Shown: positions 25,104-33,501, counted from the stretch's first letter. The stretch: 64,000 nucleotides of DNA from an uncultured Bacteroidales bacterium (GCA_902798615.1 CADBXL010000002.1:1-64000); one strand, 5' to 3'. Translations and numbers: made by a program. Notes: a model not told the origin generated them from the sequence alone.

Positions 25104-25739
25104 ATGAAGTTAATTTTAGCCAGCAACTCCCCACGCCGTCGTGAGCTTCTCGGCGGTCTCGACATACCATACGAAGTCCATGTCATCAAAGGCATAGACG
25201 AAAGCTATCCTGATACTCTTCCAGCAAAGGAAGTGGCTCAATACATTGCAGGAAAGAAAGCAGAGCCTTACAAGGAATGGTTCACGAACAAAGAGGCTGT
25301 TCCTGAGGGCATTACGATGACCGATGATACGATAGTAGTAACAGCCGATACGGTTGTGGTCGTTGATGATATGATTCTCGGAAAGCCAAAGGATCGTGAG
25401 GATGCCCATCGTATGCTCCACCTCGTAAGCGGTCGAACGCATCAGGTTTATACTGGCGTGTGTCTGCTTAGCAAGGACAAGGAAAAACAACTCTCTGTTT
25501 GTACCAACGTGACTTTCCGCGAGCTTACCGATGAGGAGATATACTATTATATAGACAACTACAAGCCATTCGACAAGGCTGGTGCCTATGGCATTCAGGA
25601 ATGGATTGGTTATATCGGCGTAACTCGTCTGGAGGGCAGTTATTTCAACGTAATGGGATTGCCTGTGCAAAGAATTAATGATGAGCTTAAAAGCCTAACC
25701 AAGCCCTCCCCCGCAGGGAGGGAGCCGGAAGGAAAATAA
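25104..25739 (+). CDS. maf: Maf-family nucleotide pyrophosphatase
   Basis: Maf/HAM1-fold nucleoside triphosphate pyrophosphatase, probably acting on dTTP/UTP or modified pyrimidine nucleotides (house-cleaning). The signature ASNSPRRRELL opens the protein; TADTVVVVDD, GKPKDREDA and AGAYGIQEW are the other family motifs. The natural end is around VMGLPVQRINDELK. The last dozen residues, LTKPSPAGREPEGK, are encoded by a type-A/B GC repeat (25690-25737), so a repeat has replaced or extended the C-terminus. The gene begins 4 bp after the upstream repeat. Confidence 0.95.
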   Translation: MKLILASNSPRRRELLGGLDIPYEVHVIKGIDESYPDTLPAKEVAQYIAGKKAEPYKEWFTNKEAVPEGITMTDDTIVVTADTVVVVDDMILGKPKDREDAHRMLHLVSGRTHQVYTGVCLLSKDKEKQLSVCTNVTFRELTDEEIYYYIDNYKPFDKAGAYGIQEWIGYIGVTRLEGSYFNVMGLPVQRINDELKSLTKPSPAGREPEGK

Positions 25740-25798
25740 GTTGGCACGGGTTTTGTAGTACGAGATTAAAAATACTAATAATAATTAATCGCCAAGCC

Positions 25799-25872
25799 TT
25801 CTGAATTGAAAGGCATATACGCTCTAAGTGTATAAAACATCCTTCCCTTTGGGAAGGCTTGGTTAGGCTGCG
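25799..25872. repeat. type-B palindrome pair upstream of clpC
   Basis: A degenerate left member (GCCAAGCCTTCTGAATTGAAAGG split here for length: GCCAAGCCTTC / GAAAGG) faces CATCCTTCCCTTTGGGAAGG-CTTGGTTAGGCTGCG, whose end lies 3 bp before the clpC ATG. Confidence 0.65.
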
Positions 25873-25875
25873 TTA

Positions 25876-28425
25876 ATGAAACATCAATATACAGATCAAC
25901 TCATAAACCTTCTGAAGAAGACCCGACACTATGCAGCACAGTTGCATAGCAAGAGCGTGCGTCCTGAGCATATTCTCCTTACTATGATTAAGGATCGCTA
26001 TGACTTCCCTAATCAGGCTATGGAGCATCTGAATGTGGATAAGGAAGCCGTTACTCAGAAACTGCTTGAATCCATACAGGACATCTTCAACCGTCAGGAG
26101 CAGAACAACGAGCCTGTAAATGCCGAGACGAAGGAGATTTCGGAGGACGACATTCTCTTCAACGATCAGACTAACAGCATCTTGCGTCTTGCCGACCTTG
26201 AGGCTCGCATGAGTCACGACCACGATGTTGATGTAAAACACTTGCTTCTTGCAATGCTTCATGACGGTATGAACAGCGTTGCCAAGGATATTATGGAGGA
26301 AAATAACATGAACTACGATAACATTCTTGATTTCTGTGAGGAATATGCTCCAGCACAGACACCTACAAACGGTCTTGACCTGACCGATGATGATATGGAG
26401 GACGGAGTAGAGGATTCTGCTTCCAACACCCAGACTACCGAGAAGCCGAAGGCTAAGGCTAGTGGCAAGAAGACTCCTGTGATTGATAATTTCTCAACCG
26501 ACCTCACTCAGGCAGCCGCAGAGGGAAAGCTTGATCCATGTGTCGGTCGTGAGAAGGAGATACAGCGTCTTACAGAGATTCTCGGTCGCAGAAAGAAGAA
26601 CAACCCAATCCTCATCGGTGAGCCTGGTGTGGGTAAGAGTGCCATTGTGGAAGGTCTTGCACAACGCATAGCCGACAACCGCACCTCCCCTATCCTATTC
26701 AACAAACGTCTTGTGGCTCTCGATATGGCAGGAATGGTGGCAGGCACTAAGTATCGCGGACAGTTCGAGGAGCGTATCAAGGCTCTTATCAAGGAGTTAG
26801 AGGAAAATCCGGATATCATTGTCTTCATCGACGAGATACACACTATCATAGGTGCAGGTGGTGGTGGCGGCACTATGGATGCAGCCAATATGCTCAAGCC
26901 TGCATTGGCTCGTGGTAAGGTACAATGTATTGGCGCAACCACCCTTGACGAGTATGCCAAGACAATAGAGAAGGACGGTGCTCTTGAGCGTCGTTTCCAG
27001 AAGATTATCGTACAGCCTTCTACAGCTGAGGAGACACATCAGATACTTCAGAACGTGAAATCACGCTATGAGGCCCATCATCACGTACATTATACTGACG
27101 AGGCTCTGACAGCCTGTGTCAAGTTGACAGAACGATATGTCACAGATCGTGCTTTCCCTGACAAGGCTATCGATGCCCTTGACGAGGTTGGCTCACGACT
27201 TCACTTGCAGTTTGCCGACGTTCCACAGGATATCGTGGATCTTGAAAAGCAGGTGGCAGAGGCTAAACAGAAGAAGCTGGAATCTGTAAAGAACCAGAAC
27301 TTTGAGCTTGCAGCTGCATATCGTGACAAGCAGAGCGAACTGGAGGAGCAACTTGCAGAAAGCAATCGCCGTTGGCAGTCAGGTGATTCTGACAACGTGA
27401 AGGAAGTTACTGCTGACGATGTGGCAGATGTAGTATCTATGATGACAGGCATCCCTGTTCAGCGTATGGCTGAGAGCGAGGGCGACCGTCTTCGCAATAT
27501 GGGCTCTGTGCTGAAGAATGCCGTTGTTGCTCAGGATGCTGCCATTGATAAGATGGTGAAGTCAATACAGCGTAACCGCGTTGGACTTCGTGATCCTAAC
27601 CACCCTATCGGTGTGTTTATGTTCCTTGGTCCTACAGGTGTGGGTAAGACTTATCTCGCTAAGAAACTTGCAGAGCACATGTTCGGTTCTGCCGATTCCC
27701 TCATACGTATTGACATGAGCGAATATACCGAGAGTTTCAATACCTCCCGTCTTGTAGGAGCGCCTCCGGGATATGTAGGATATGAGGAAGGCGGTCAGCT
27801 CACGGAGCAGGTTCGCCGTAAGCCTTACAGCATCATTCTTTTGGACGAAATTGAGAAGGCTCACAGCAACGTTTTCAATATGCTTCTTCAGGTGCTTGAC
27901 GAAGGTCGTCTGACTGACGGAAATGGTCGTCTTGTGGATTTCCGTAACACCGTTATCATCATGACCTCTAACGCAGGTACACGCCAGTTGAAGGAGTTTG
28001 CTCATGGTGTGGGCTTCAACGCAGGTAACGGTCTGGGTATCAACATGAACGAGAAGGACAAGGAATATGCTCGCTCTATTATCCAGAAGAGCCTCAGCAA
28101 ACAGTTTGCTCCAGAGTTCCTCAACCGTCTTGATGAGATAATCACCTTTGATCAGCTTGACTTGAAAGCTATCAGAAAGATCATCGACATTGAGCTTAAA
28201 CCTCTCATTAAACGTGTATCAGATTTGGGCTATACCCTTACTGTTTCCGAAGACGCCAAGGACTTTGTTGCGGAAAAGGGATATGACGTTCAGTTCGGTG
28301 CCCGTCCTTTGAAGCGTGCCATCCAGAACTACATCGAAGATGCCGTATGTGAGCGCATCCTTAGTGGTGAGACAAAGGAAGGTGATGGGATTAATATCAC
28401 GAAGGAAAACTTATCAAAAGCATAA
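25876..28425 (+). CDS. clpC: ATP-dependent Clp protease ATP-binding subunit ClpC
   Basis: An 849-residue Hsp100 unfoldase. The N-terminal Clp repeat domain (about 1-145) is followed by a variable acidic linker (DDDMEDGVEDS region) and AAA-1 with Walker A GEPGVGKSA and Walker B IIVFIDEIHTI. A short middle domain with a UVR-like stretch (KNQNFELAAAYRDKQSELEEQL) marks ClpC rather than ClpB. AAA-2 has Walker A GPTGVGKTYLAKK and Walker B ILLDEIEKAH. It acts with ClpP in protein quality control. Only a repeat precedes the gene, and a strong terminator closes it. Confidence 0.95.
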   Translation: MKHQYTDQLINLLKKTRHYAAQLHSKSVRPEHILLTMIKDRYDFPNQAMEHLNVDKEAVTQKLLESIQDIFNRQEQNNEPVNAETKEISEDDILFNDQTNSILRLADLEARMSHDHDVDVKHLLLAMLHDGMNSVAKDIMEENNMNYDNILDFCEEYAPAQTPTNGLDLTDDDMEDGVEDSASNTQTTEKPKAKASGKKTPVIDNFSTDLTQAAAEGKLDPCVGREKEIQRLTEILGRRKKNNPILIGEPGVGKSAIVEGLAQRIADNRTSPILFNKRLVALDMAGMVAGTKYRGQFEERIKALIKELEENPDIIVFIDEIHTIIGAGGGGGTMDAANMLKPALARGKVQCIGATTLDEYAKTIEKDGALERRFQKIIVQPSTAEETHQILQNVKSRYEAHHHVHYTDEALTACVKLTERYVTDRAFPDKAIDALDEVGSRLHLQFADVPQDIVDLEKQVAEAKQKKLESVKNQNFELAAAYRDKQSELEEQLAESNRRWQSGDSDNVKEVTADDVADVVSMMTGIPVQRMAESEGDRLRNMGSVLKNAVVAQDAAIDKMVKSIQRNRVGLRDPNHPIGVFMFLGPTGVGKTYLAKKLAEHMFGSADSLIRIDMSEYTESFNTSRLVGAPPGYVGYEEGGQLTEQVRRKPYSIILLDEIEKAHSNVFNMLLQVLDEGRLTDGNGRLVDFRNTVIIMTSNAGTRQLKEFAHGVGFNAGNGLGINMNEKDKEYARSIIQKSLSKQFAPEFLNRLDEIITFDQLDLKAIRKIIDIELKPLIKRVSDLGYTLTVSEDAKDFVAEKGYDVQFGARPLKRAIQNYIEDAVCERILSGETKEGDGINITKENLSKA

Positions 28426-28434
28426 AATCAATAT

Positions 28435-28467
28435 AAAACTGTCCTTTTCTTCGAGAAGGGCAGTTTT
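28435..28467 (+). terminator. clpC terminator
   Basis: AAAACTG-CC stem pairs with GG-CAGTTTT around a TTTTCTTCGAGAA loop with a further internal stem. It begins 9 bp after the stop codon. Confidence 0.75.
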
Positions 28468-28504
28468 AGATGTTATATACTTAAATTAGCAACAGAGAAA
28501 AGGA

Positions 28505-29608
28505 ATGTCAACCACAACAGAAATGACACATAGGGGAGGGGTAAGATCCTCAAACTTAGAGCTTTATAGAATAATATGCATGCTAATGATTGTGGCTCAC
28601 CACTATGTTGTAAACTCAGGACTTACAGGACAGGATAGCCCTATGGCTCTGAACCCCAATAGCAGCAATACAATCTTCTTATACCTATTTGGATTGTGGG
28701 GAAAAACAGGCATTAACTGTTTCCTAATGATAACAGGATATTTCATGTGTAAAAGCAGTATATCTGTAAGGAAATTCGTAAAACTCATACTTTGGATCTA
28801 TCTATATAAGGTCATCATATATGGTGTTTTCCTCGCTACTGGACATGATACAATCTGTCTCAAGAGGTTAATACAAGTTATAATGCCAGTATGGGGCTTT
28901 AATACTAATTTTACAAGTTGCTTCATCGGTTTTTGGCTGACAATCCCATTTTGGAACATTCTGGTTAAGAATATGACCAAGCGACAGCACGAGGTACTTC
29001 TATGTTTACTGCTAAGTATGTACACATTCCTCGGAAGCCTACCAGGTTTTGGCGTATCTATGAACTATGTAACATGGTTTGGAATCATATATCTTATTGC
29101 ATCATATATCCGACTATATCCTATGGAGATATATGACAACAAAAAAGTTTGGGCATCAGTATCAATCATAACCATTATTTTGGCTATTGCAAGTATATTG
29201 ACATCACATATATTCCTAAGAAAAGGTGAAGCTCTTTTTCTATCAGACTCAAATAAGATATTCGCAGTTGCAATTGCTGTAGTCACATTTCTTTGGTTTA
29301 AGAATATGAATATTTCATATAGCAAACTGATTAACACAATAGGCGGTTCAACATTTGGCGTTCTCCTTATCCATGCCAATTCAGATGCCATGCGCCAATG
29401 GCTTTGGAAAGACACCGTGGATTGTGTAGGTCACTACAATATGCCATTCTGGCAATTTGCTGGCTTTTCGATAGGAGTTGTACTTGCAATATTCTTTATT
29501 TGCACAATAATAGACATTATACGAATTAAACTTTTTGAAGAGCCATTCTTCAAGTGGTATGATAAAGAACCGCGTTTTCAAAGATTGGCGGCTTTTCTAT
29601 CAAAGTAG
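28505..29608 (+). CDS. acyltransferase 3 family membrane protein
   Basis: A 367-residue integral membrane O-acyltransferase (OafA/WecH-type). About ten hydrophobic helices follow an N-terminal SSNLELYRIICMLMIVAHHY motif, which includes the essential His of the family in the VAHHY context. Such enzymes add acetyl or other acyl groups to surface polysaccharides or lipids. The base composition is distinctly more AT-rich than clpC and maf, and start is at 28505 after an AACAGAGAAAAGGA leader. This suggests acquisition by transfer, as for polysaccharide genes generally. The acceptor is unknown. Confidence 0.85.
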   Translation: MSTTTEMTHRGGVRSSNLELYRIICMLMIVAHHYVVNSGLTGQDSPMALNPNSSNTIFLYLFGLWGKTGINCFLMITGYFMCKSSISVRKFVKLILWIYLYKVIIYGVFLATGHDTICLKRLIQVIMPVWGFNTNFTSCFIGFWLTIPFWNILVKNMTKRQHEVLLCLLLSMYTFLGSLPGFGVSMNYVTWFGIIYLIASYIRLYPMEIYDNKKVWASVSIITIILAIASILTSHIFLRKGEALFLSDSNKIFAVAIAVVTFLWFKNMNISYSKLINTIGGSTFGVLLIHANSDAMRQWLWKDTVDCVGHYNMPFWQFAGFSIGVVLAIFFICTIIDIIRIKLFEEPFFKWYDKEPRFQRLAAFLSK

Positions 29609-29629
29609 TAACTTAACTCATAAATAAAT

Positions 29630-30331
29630 ATGTCCTTTCAACTTCAGGCTCCCTCCCTACGGGGGAGGGCGGGGGGAGAGGCCGCTTATAGGCTTTTCAT
29701 CTTCGACCTCGACGGCACTCTCCTTGACACTCTCCGCGACCTTGCAGCAAGTGTCAATTATGCTATGGAGCAATGCCACTACCCTACTCACACCATTGAT
29801 GAGGTATGCTCAATGGTAGGCAACGGAATAGCGACTCTCATCAAGAGAGCCGTACCAACAGGCACATCCGAAGAAGATACGGCCCGTGCGCTTGATTTCT
29901 TCAGAAAATATTATATGAAACATAGCGAGGATACCACCCGACCATACGATGGCATCCTCGAATTATTGTCTTCCTTAAAAGTGAAAGGAAAGCGTATCGC
30001 CGTTGTCAGCAATAAGTTTGATGCTGCCACTAAAGCCTTGTGCGACAAGTATTTTCCTAATCTTATTGATATTGCTTTGGGCGAGAACGAGGCTGAGGGC
30101 ATCAGAAAGAAACCAGCTCCCGATATGGTCTTTAAAGCCATGAAACAACTTAATGCCTCGCCAAAAGAATGTGTCTATATCGGGGATAGCGATGTTGATT
30201 TACAGACAGCAAAGAATTCTGGCATTCCATGTATCAGCGTTCTCTGGGGATTCCGTAACAAGGAGTTCCTTCAAGCTCATGGCGCAACTATGTTTGTAGA
30301 AAAGCCAAATGAGATTGCCCTTATATCATGA
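29630..30331 (+). CDS. gph: HAD phosphatase, phosphoglycolate phosphatase-like, with repeat-encoded N-terminus
   Basis: A 233-residue class IA HAD phosphatase. Motif I is FIFDLDGTLLDTL, the alpha-helical cap follows, then VVSNKFD (motif II), KKPAPDMVFKAM (motif III Lys) and YIGDSDVDLQTAKN (motif IV). This fits Gph/PGPase, which dephosphorylates 2-phosphoglycolate. The conserved domain begins at about residue 21. Before it, APSLRGRAGGEA (residues 7-18) is encoded by a type-A GC repeat (29647-29684), and no Met exists after the repeat and before motif I. The start codon therefore lies upstream of the repeat. Confidence 0.9.
   Translation: MSFQLQAPSLRGRAGGEAAYRLFIFDLDGTLLDTLRDLAASVNYAMEQCHYPTHTIDEVCSMVGNGIATLIKRAVPTGTSEEDTARALDFFRKYYMKHSEDTTRPYDGILELLSSLKVKGKRIAVVSNKFDAATKALCDKYFPNLIDIALGENEAEGIRKKPAPDMVFKAMKQLNASPKECVYIGDSDVDLQTAKNSGIPCISVLWGFRNKEFLQAHGATMFVEKPNEIALIS
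29647..29684 (+). repeat. type-A GC palindrome in frame in gph-like gene
   Basis: GGCTCCCTCCCTACGGGGGA then GGGCGGGGGGAGAGGCCG. It encodes APSLRGRAGGEA in the HAD gene; copies at 36037, 36452, 36698, 38791, 38911, 39671 and 39774. Confidence 0.85.
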
Positions 30332-30357
30332 GAGTGCAGTTTTTGAAAAAAAACAAG

Positions 30358-30397
30358 AAAAAGCCGATAATAGTTCTCTATATTAATTGATTAGCTT
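30358..30397 (+). terminator. possible terminator after gph
   Basis: AAAAAGC at 30353-30360 region and GCTTTTT at about 30390 pair imperfectly and are followed by ATGTTTTTTACC. The stem is weak. Confidence 0.35.
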
Positions 30398-30431
30398 TTT
30401 ATGTTTTTTACCTTAACGTCTTGCCGTAGGC

Positions 30432-30497
30432 CTGATATGAGGTTTTATTTTATCTGTAAGCCCCAAGGCTTATAAGGAAAATAAAGGCTCATATCAG
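30432..30497. other. 66-bp near-perfect cruciform
   Basis: CTGATATGAG and CTCATATCAG close a structure with inner pairs TTTTATTTT/AAAATAAA and GTAAGCC/GGCTTAT around CCAA. A second small hairpin TAAGACA/TGTCTTA is at 30519-30537. No T run follows, so a structured leader or a miniature mobile element is as likely as a terminator. The rest of the 30332-30755 spacer is AT-rich and holds only the next promoter. Confidence 0.55.
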
Positions 30498-30675
30498 AAG
30501 AGGCTCAGTAAGAAGCTCTAAGACATTTATTGTCTTATACAAAAAGCGAAACTAAAATCTATATGAAATTTAACTTTTACCATTGAACTTGCCGTACATC
30601 AGTTTCCCCTTTCATCAAATTCTGATTAATCTTAATCAATTCATCAAACTGGCATCAATTAAAAATCATGTCATA

Positions 30676-30708
30676 TTTTGCATTTTCGGTCATTTATTCG
30701 TAACTTTG
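30676..30708 (+). promoter_or_regulatory. GH3 gene promoter, -7 box TAACTTTG
   Basis: TTTTG at 30676-30680 and TAACTTTG at 30701-30708, 20 bp apart. The leader to the ATG is about 40 nt. Confidence 0.7.
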
Positions 30709-30755
30709 TCGTCGCTAATAAGCAACTTAGATAAGTTAAAAAACGAAGTAAAACC

Positions 30756-31949
30756 ATGAAGTCTATTAAATTATGGATGTCAGCCGCCATCCTTATCTGC
30801 GGTACTAGTGTATTCACAGCGTGTTCTAATGATGATGACACGGACAACTCACCATCGCTTGACGATGTGGAAGTACAACTGCAAAAAATGACACTACGCG
30901 AAAAGGTAGGACAGTTGTTCTATGTGCGTCCTGAGTGCCTTGACACAACCATTCACTTCAATCTGGTCAGCACCATAGACGACAGCGCAGACGATATCAA
31001 GAAAATCAAACTGCAAGCCGTAAATGCCACTATGCTGGGAGTAAATGAGAAATATCCCGTTGGAGGCATTATCCTCTACGCCCATAACATTGAGAACGAA
31101 GCACAACTGGCAAAATTCATCCCACAGATACGTGCCCTGAAAGGCTCACCATTGCTCTGCATCGATGAAGAAGGTGGACGTGTTGCCCGCATCGGCAACA
31201 ACGATAACTTCAATGTGGAGAAGTTTGAGTCAATGGGTGCTATCGGTGCTACAGGCGATCCTAAGAATGCCTACAATTGCGGTAATACCATTGGCACTTA
31301 CCTGAACCACTACGGCTTCGACATTGACTTCGCTCCTGTGGCAGACGTGAATACGAATCCAGAGAACATCGTCATCGGTGCTCGTGCTTTCAGCGATAAT
31401 CCAGAAGTAGCTGCACCAATGGTGACTAACTATTTGCAGGGGCTGAAGGATGCCGGTGTGATTGGATGTATCAAGCACTTCCCTGGTCATGGTGACACCA
31501 AGGCCGATACCCACTTCGGCTATGCACAGAGCATGAAGACATGGGACGAAATGAAGAACTGCGAAATGACAACTTTCAAGGCTGGCATTGCATGGGGTGC
31601 GCAGTTGATTATGACTGCTCATATTGCCACACCTAACGTAACCGGTTCTGACATCCCTGCAACAATGTCATCCGTCATCCTACAGGACAAACTACGAGGT
31701 GAACTTGGTTACCAGAACATCATCATTACCGATGCAATGGAAATGGGAGCTATCACAAAGCAATATAATAATGCCGAAGCCGCAGTTGGTACGCTTTTGG
31801 CAGGTGCCGACATCGTGCTTGGTCCCCAGAATTTCGTTCAAGCTTTTGATGCCGTAATCAAGGCCGTAGAAGAAGGTAAGCTCACCGAACAGCGCATTGA
31901 CCAGAGTGTGCGCCGCGTATTGAAACTGAAAAAGCAAATACGTAGATAA
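30756..31949 (+). CDS. GH3 beta-N-acetylhexosaminidase lipoprotein
   Basis: A 397-residue glycoside hydrolase family 3 enzyme of the NagZ type. The signal peptide ends in TACSNDDD (lipobox TAC, Cys at residue 23), and the acidic NDDDTD stretch after Cys suggests surface export of the lipoprotein. The catalytic domain shows LREKVGQLFYV, CIDEEGGRVAR, KHFPGHGDTKADTH (the NagZ histidine loop with its His-Asp dyad) and IITDAMEMGAI (Asp nucleophile). Expected to release terminal N-acetylglucosamine from peptidoglycan fragments or glycans. Ends RRVLKLKKQIRR. No C-terminal GH3 second domain, as in NagZ. Confidence 0.9.
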   Translation: MKSIKLWMSAAILICGTSVFTACSNDDDTDNSPSLDDVEVQLQKMTLREKVGQLFYVRPECLDTTIHFNLVSTIDDSADDIKKIKLQAVNATMLGVNEKYPVGGIILYAHNIENEAQLAKFIPQIRALKGSPLLCIDEEGGRVARIGNNDNFNVEKFESMGAIGATGDPKNAYNCGNTIGTYLNHYGFDIDFAPVADVNTNPENIVIGARAFSDNPEVAAPMVTNYLQGLKDAGVIGCIKHFPGHGDTKADTHFGYAQSMKTWDEMKNCEMTTFKAGIAWGAQLIMTAHIATPNVTGSDIPATMSSVILQDKLRGELGYQNIIITDAMEMGAITKQYNNAEAAVGTLLAGADIVLGPQNFVQAFDAVIKAVEEGKLTEQRIDQSVRRVLKLKKQIRR

Positions 31950-31984
31950 TATTCGACTTAGGAACTAACTTTTGCAAAGAATAC

Positions 31985-32155
31985 ATTATTCCACCACTCA
32001 GGCTCTGTTATTTTTCTACTTCAGAAGCAGAGAAAAAGCAGAGCCAGAGTAGAGGGATAACAGAGAATGAACAAAGTATCAGCATAGGAATTAATCTAAA
32101 ATCCCTAAAAACACACAGGCATATTTGGTTGTTACTGAGATAATTTGTATCTTTG
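31985..32155 (+). repeat. duplicated promoter cassette, copy 1, with 11-bp array
   Basis: Shares ATTCCACCACTC at the left and GGAATTAATCTAAAATCCC plus AAAAACAC and TATCTTTGCAC at the right with 33010-33152. Inside are units starting at 32028, 32039, 32050, 32061, 32072 and 32083 (CAGAG, CAGAG, TAGAG, CAGAG, CAAAG, CATAG), each 11 bp apart, with an inverted CTCTG at 32013. Confidence 0.75.
32124..32155 (+). promoter_or_regulatory. promoter of the 32168 gene
   Basis: TTTGG at 32124-32128 and TATCTTTG at 32148-32155, 19 bp apart. The ATG is 12 bp after the box, so the mRNA leader would be about 6-7 nt. Confidence 0.75.
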
Positions 32156-32167
32156 CACAAAACAATC

Positions 32168-32779
32168 ATGTTAGAGCAAGAAGAAAAATACGAATATGAA
32201 CTGATTAGCATTTCCTTTGAGCAAAGTTACGAACAGCCAGAAGAAAATGTTGTTTGGCGCGTCAGCGAAGATGCGCCTTCACAGAATAATGCACATACGG
32301 AAATAGAATATGATGCTGATGGGATTCCAATGGGACAGTCTATGGAAGAGATTAGAAAACGTGAGGCTATTATTGATGATTTCCTTAGAAAATGGAGTGC
32401 TGCAAATACAGAAAGGAAAGTGTTCAATAATGTAATGCAAGAATACATCTACGTTAGAGCAATATCTTTTGCCGAAGCTAAAGAACATTCTGCTAAAAGC
32501 TATAAATCCACAAGAGCATTGATGCTTCTTGATGAAGTGCTGAAGAATGCAAGTCCAATAAAACGAGTTCCTAAGAAATCAGAAGACAAGAATCAAAAAG
32601 AATTTGTCTATATGCTTGTGATGATATATAAACATCAAGATATAGGCACAATAAAACTTACTGTTGGAATCAAAAAGAATGCAAATAAAATACAATATGG
32701 CATTAGTGCATTAAAGCCAGATGAACCATTGGTGGATTATTCCATGTTCAAGAAAAGCAAAAAGAAACGCAGCCCATAA
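32168..32779 (+). CDS. hypothetical cytoplasmic protein
   Basis: A 203-residue protein I do not recognise. The N-terminal third is acidic and low in structure (EEKYEYELISISFEQSYEQ). The middle is helical (MEEIRKREAIIDDFLRKW). The C-terminal part has a compact alpha/beta look, KEFVYMLVMIYKHQDIGTIK followed by LTVGIKKNANKIQYGISAL, then a basic tail (KKSKKKRSP). The GTIKLTVG..K.K.QYGI pattern vaguely recalls phage-associated small RelE/Barnase-like nuclease domains, but I cannot support that. AT-rich, driven by a near-leaderless promoter in a duplicated cassette. The stop codon lies inside a terminator hairpin. Confidence 0.7.
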   Translation: MLEQEEKYEYELISISFEQSYEQPEENVVWRVSEDAPSQNNAHTEIEYDADGIPMGQSMEEIRKREAIIDDFLRKWSAANTERKVFNNVMQEYIYVRAISFAEAKEHSAKSYKSTRALMLLDEVLKNASPIKRVPKKSEDKNQKEFVYMLVMIYKHQDIGTIKLTVGIKKNANKIQYGISALKPDEPLVDYSMFKKSKKKRSP

Positions 32780-32905
32780 AATGAGCTGCGTTGATTTTGC
32801 CTCTATTTTGCGTGGCTCTGGCTACAATCCTAAAGGAAAGTGAAGGCTCGGGGCGAGGTCTTTTGCACTACGCGAGTCCAACGAGAGTACCACGGCTTGA
32901 TTATT
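32764..32905 (-). ncRNA. candidate small RNA from an orphan minus-strand promoter
   Basis: A consensus promoter at 32911-32941 (minus) would start a transcript near 32905 that runs to the GCTGCGTT hairpin and T-rich tail at 32764. The predicted length is about 140 nt and no significant open frame is present. Its 3' end would overlap the tail of the 32168 gene. The 5' part contains TGGTACTCTCGTTGGACTCG and could fold locally. Confidence 0.45.
32766..32792. terminator. bidirectional terminator overlapping the stop codon of the 32168 gene
   Basis: AACGCAGC and GCTGCGTT form an 8-bp stem with an 11-nt loop that contains the TAA stop codon. Plus-strand reading continues GATTTTGCC; minus-strand reading continues TCTTTTTGCTTTTC. 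Confidence 0.65.
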
Positions 32906-32910
32906 GGGTG

Positions 32911-32941
32911 CAAAGGTACGAACTTTTCTGCAATTCACAAA
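32911..32941 (-). promoter_or_regulatory. orphan minus-strand promoter, TACCTTTG
   Basis: On the minus strand TTTG (32941-32938), a 19-bp spacer and TACCTTTG (32918-32911) followed by CACCCAA. It matches the best promoters in this window, yet no minus-strand gene follows. Confidence 0.65.
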
Positions 32942-33009
32942 ATATTAACTTGCCTTTTTCTAATATCTATATGAAATTTAACTTTTTCCCGTTGAACTTC
33001 CTCAAATCA

Positions 33010-33152
33010 AAACTTTATTCCACCACTCTGAAAAAGCAATTTCTCTGCTTCTGGAACAGAGGAAAAACAGAGGATCAGCAGAGGAATTAATCTAAAATCC
33101 CAAAAACACTCGGGAAAATTTTGAATTTACTGAAATAATATGTATCTTTGCA
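33010..33152 (+). repeat. duplicated promoter cassette, copy 2, with 11-bp array
   Basis: Same order as copy 1: ATTCCACCACTC, inverted CTCTG, CAGAGG units at 33057, 33068 and 33079 (11 bp apart), then GGAATTAATCTAAAATCCC and the promoter TATCTTTGCAC (33143-33153). Further upstream, CTATATGAAATTTAACTTTT at 32966 is also found at 30558. Confidence 0.75.
33118..33150 (+). promoter_or_regulatory. promoter of the 33226 gene
   Basis: TTTTG near 33118-33122 and TATCTTTG at 33143-33150. The leader to the ATG is about 70 nt. Confidence 0.7.
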
Positions 33153-33225
33153 CCGCCTATAAAACTTATAGGTGTCCATTAGAGTCTTTGAACCGGGCTT
33201 TTATCAATTTTTTCATATTACTATT

Positions 33226-33501
33226 ATGATTATGAAAAAAAACAAACTTAGCTCATTCAGGATTCTAAAACATCCAGAGCGACCCTTAATTAATTATGGC
33301 GAATTCGATTTCCCCGTAGAAATCGGATATAACAAATCGCAAGTTACAGAACAAGAAGCAATTGCCAATGCCATTGAACTGGTTGATGATATATTGCCTT
33401 ACGGTTTATGTGCACGTATTGCTGACACAGAGCAACGCATATTAACCAAAGGAGATATGGTTTTGATGCAAATTGGAATTGACTTATTTACAAAAAGCTA
33501 A
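33226..33501 (+). CDS. hypothetical small protein
   Basis: A 91-residue protein of unknown function (start ATG 33226 or ATG 33232; upstream in-frame codons are between promoter and gene and lack a suitable start). The sequence FDFPVEIGYNKSQVTEQEAI and ANAIELVDDILPYGLCARIA suggests a small alpha/beta fold, with no membrane segment or signal. The upstream cassette is shared with the 32168 gene, although the two proteins are not similar. AT-rich and probably an orphan of the variable gene pool. Confidence 0.6.
   Translation: MIMKKNKLSSFRILKHPERPLINYGEFDFPVEIGYNKSQVTEQEAIANAIELVDDILPYGLCARIADTEQRILTKGDMVLMQIGIDLFTKS

Noticed and set aside
32791-33090. 99-codon plus-strand frame
   Set aside because: It overlaps the orphan minus-strand promoter and the duplicated cassette; no family resemblance.
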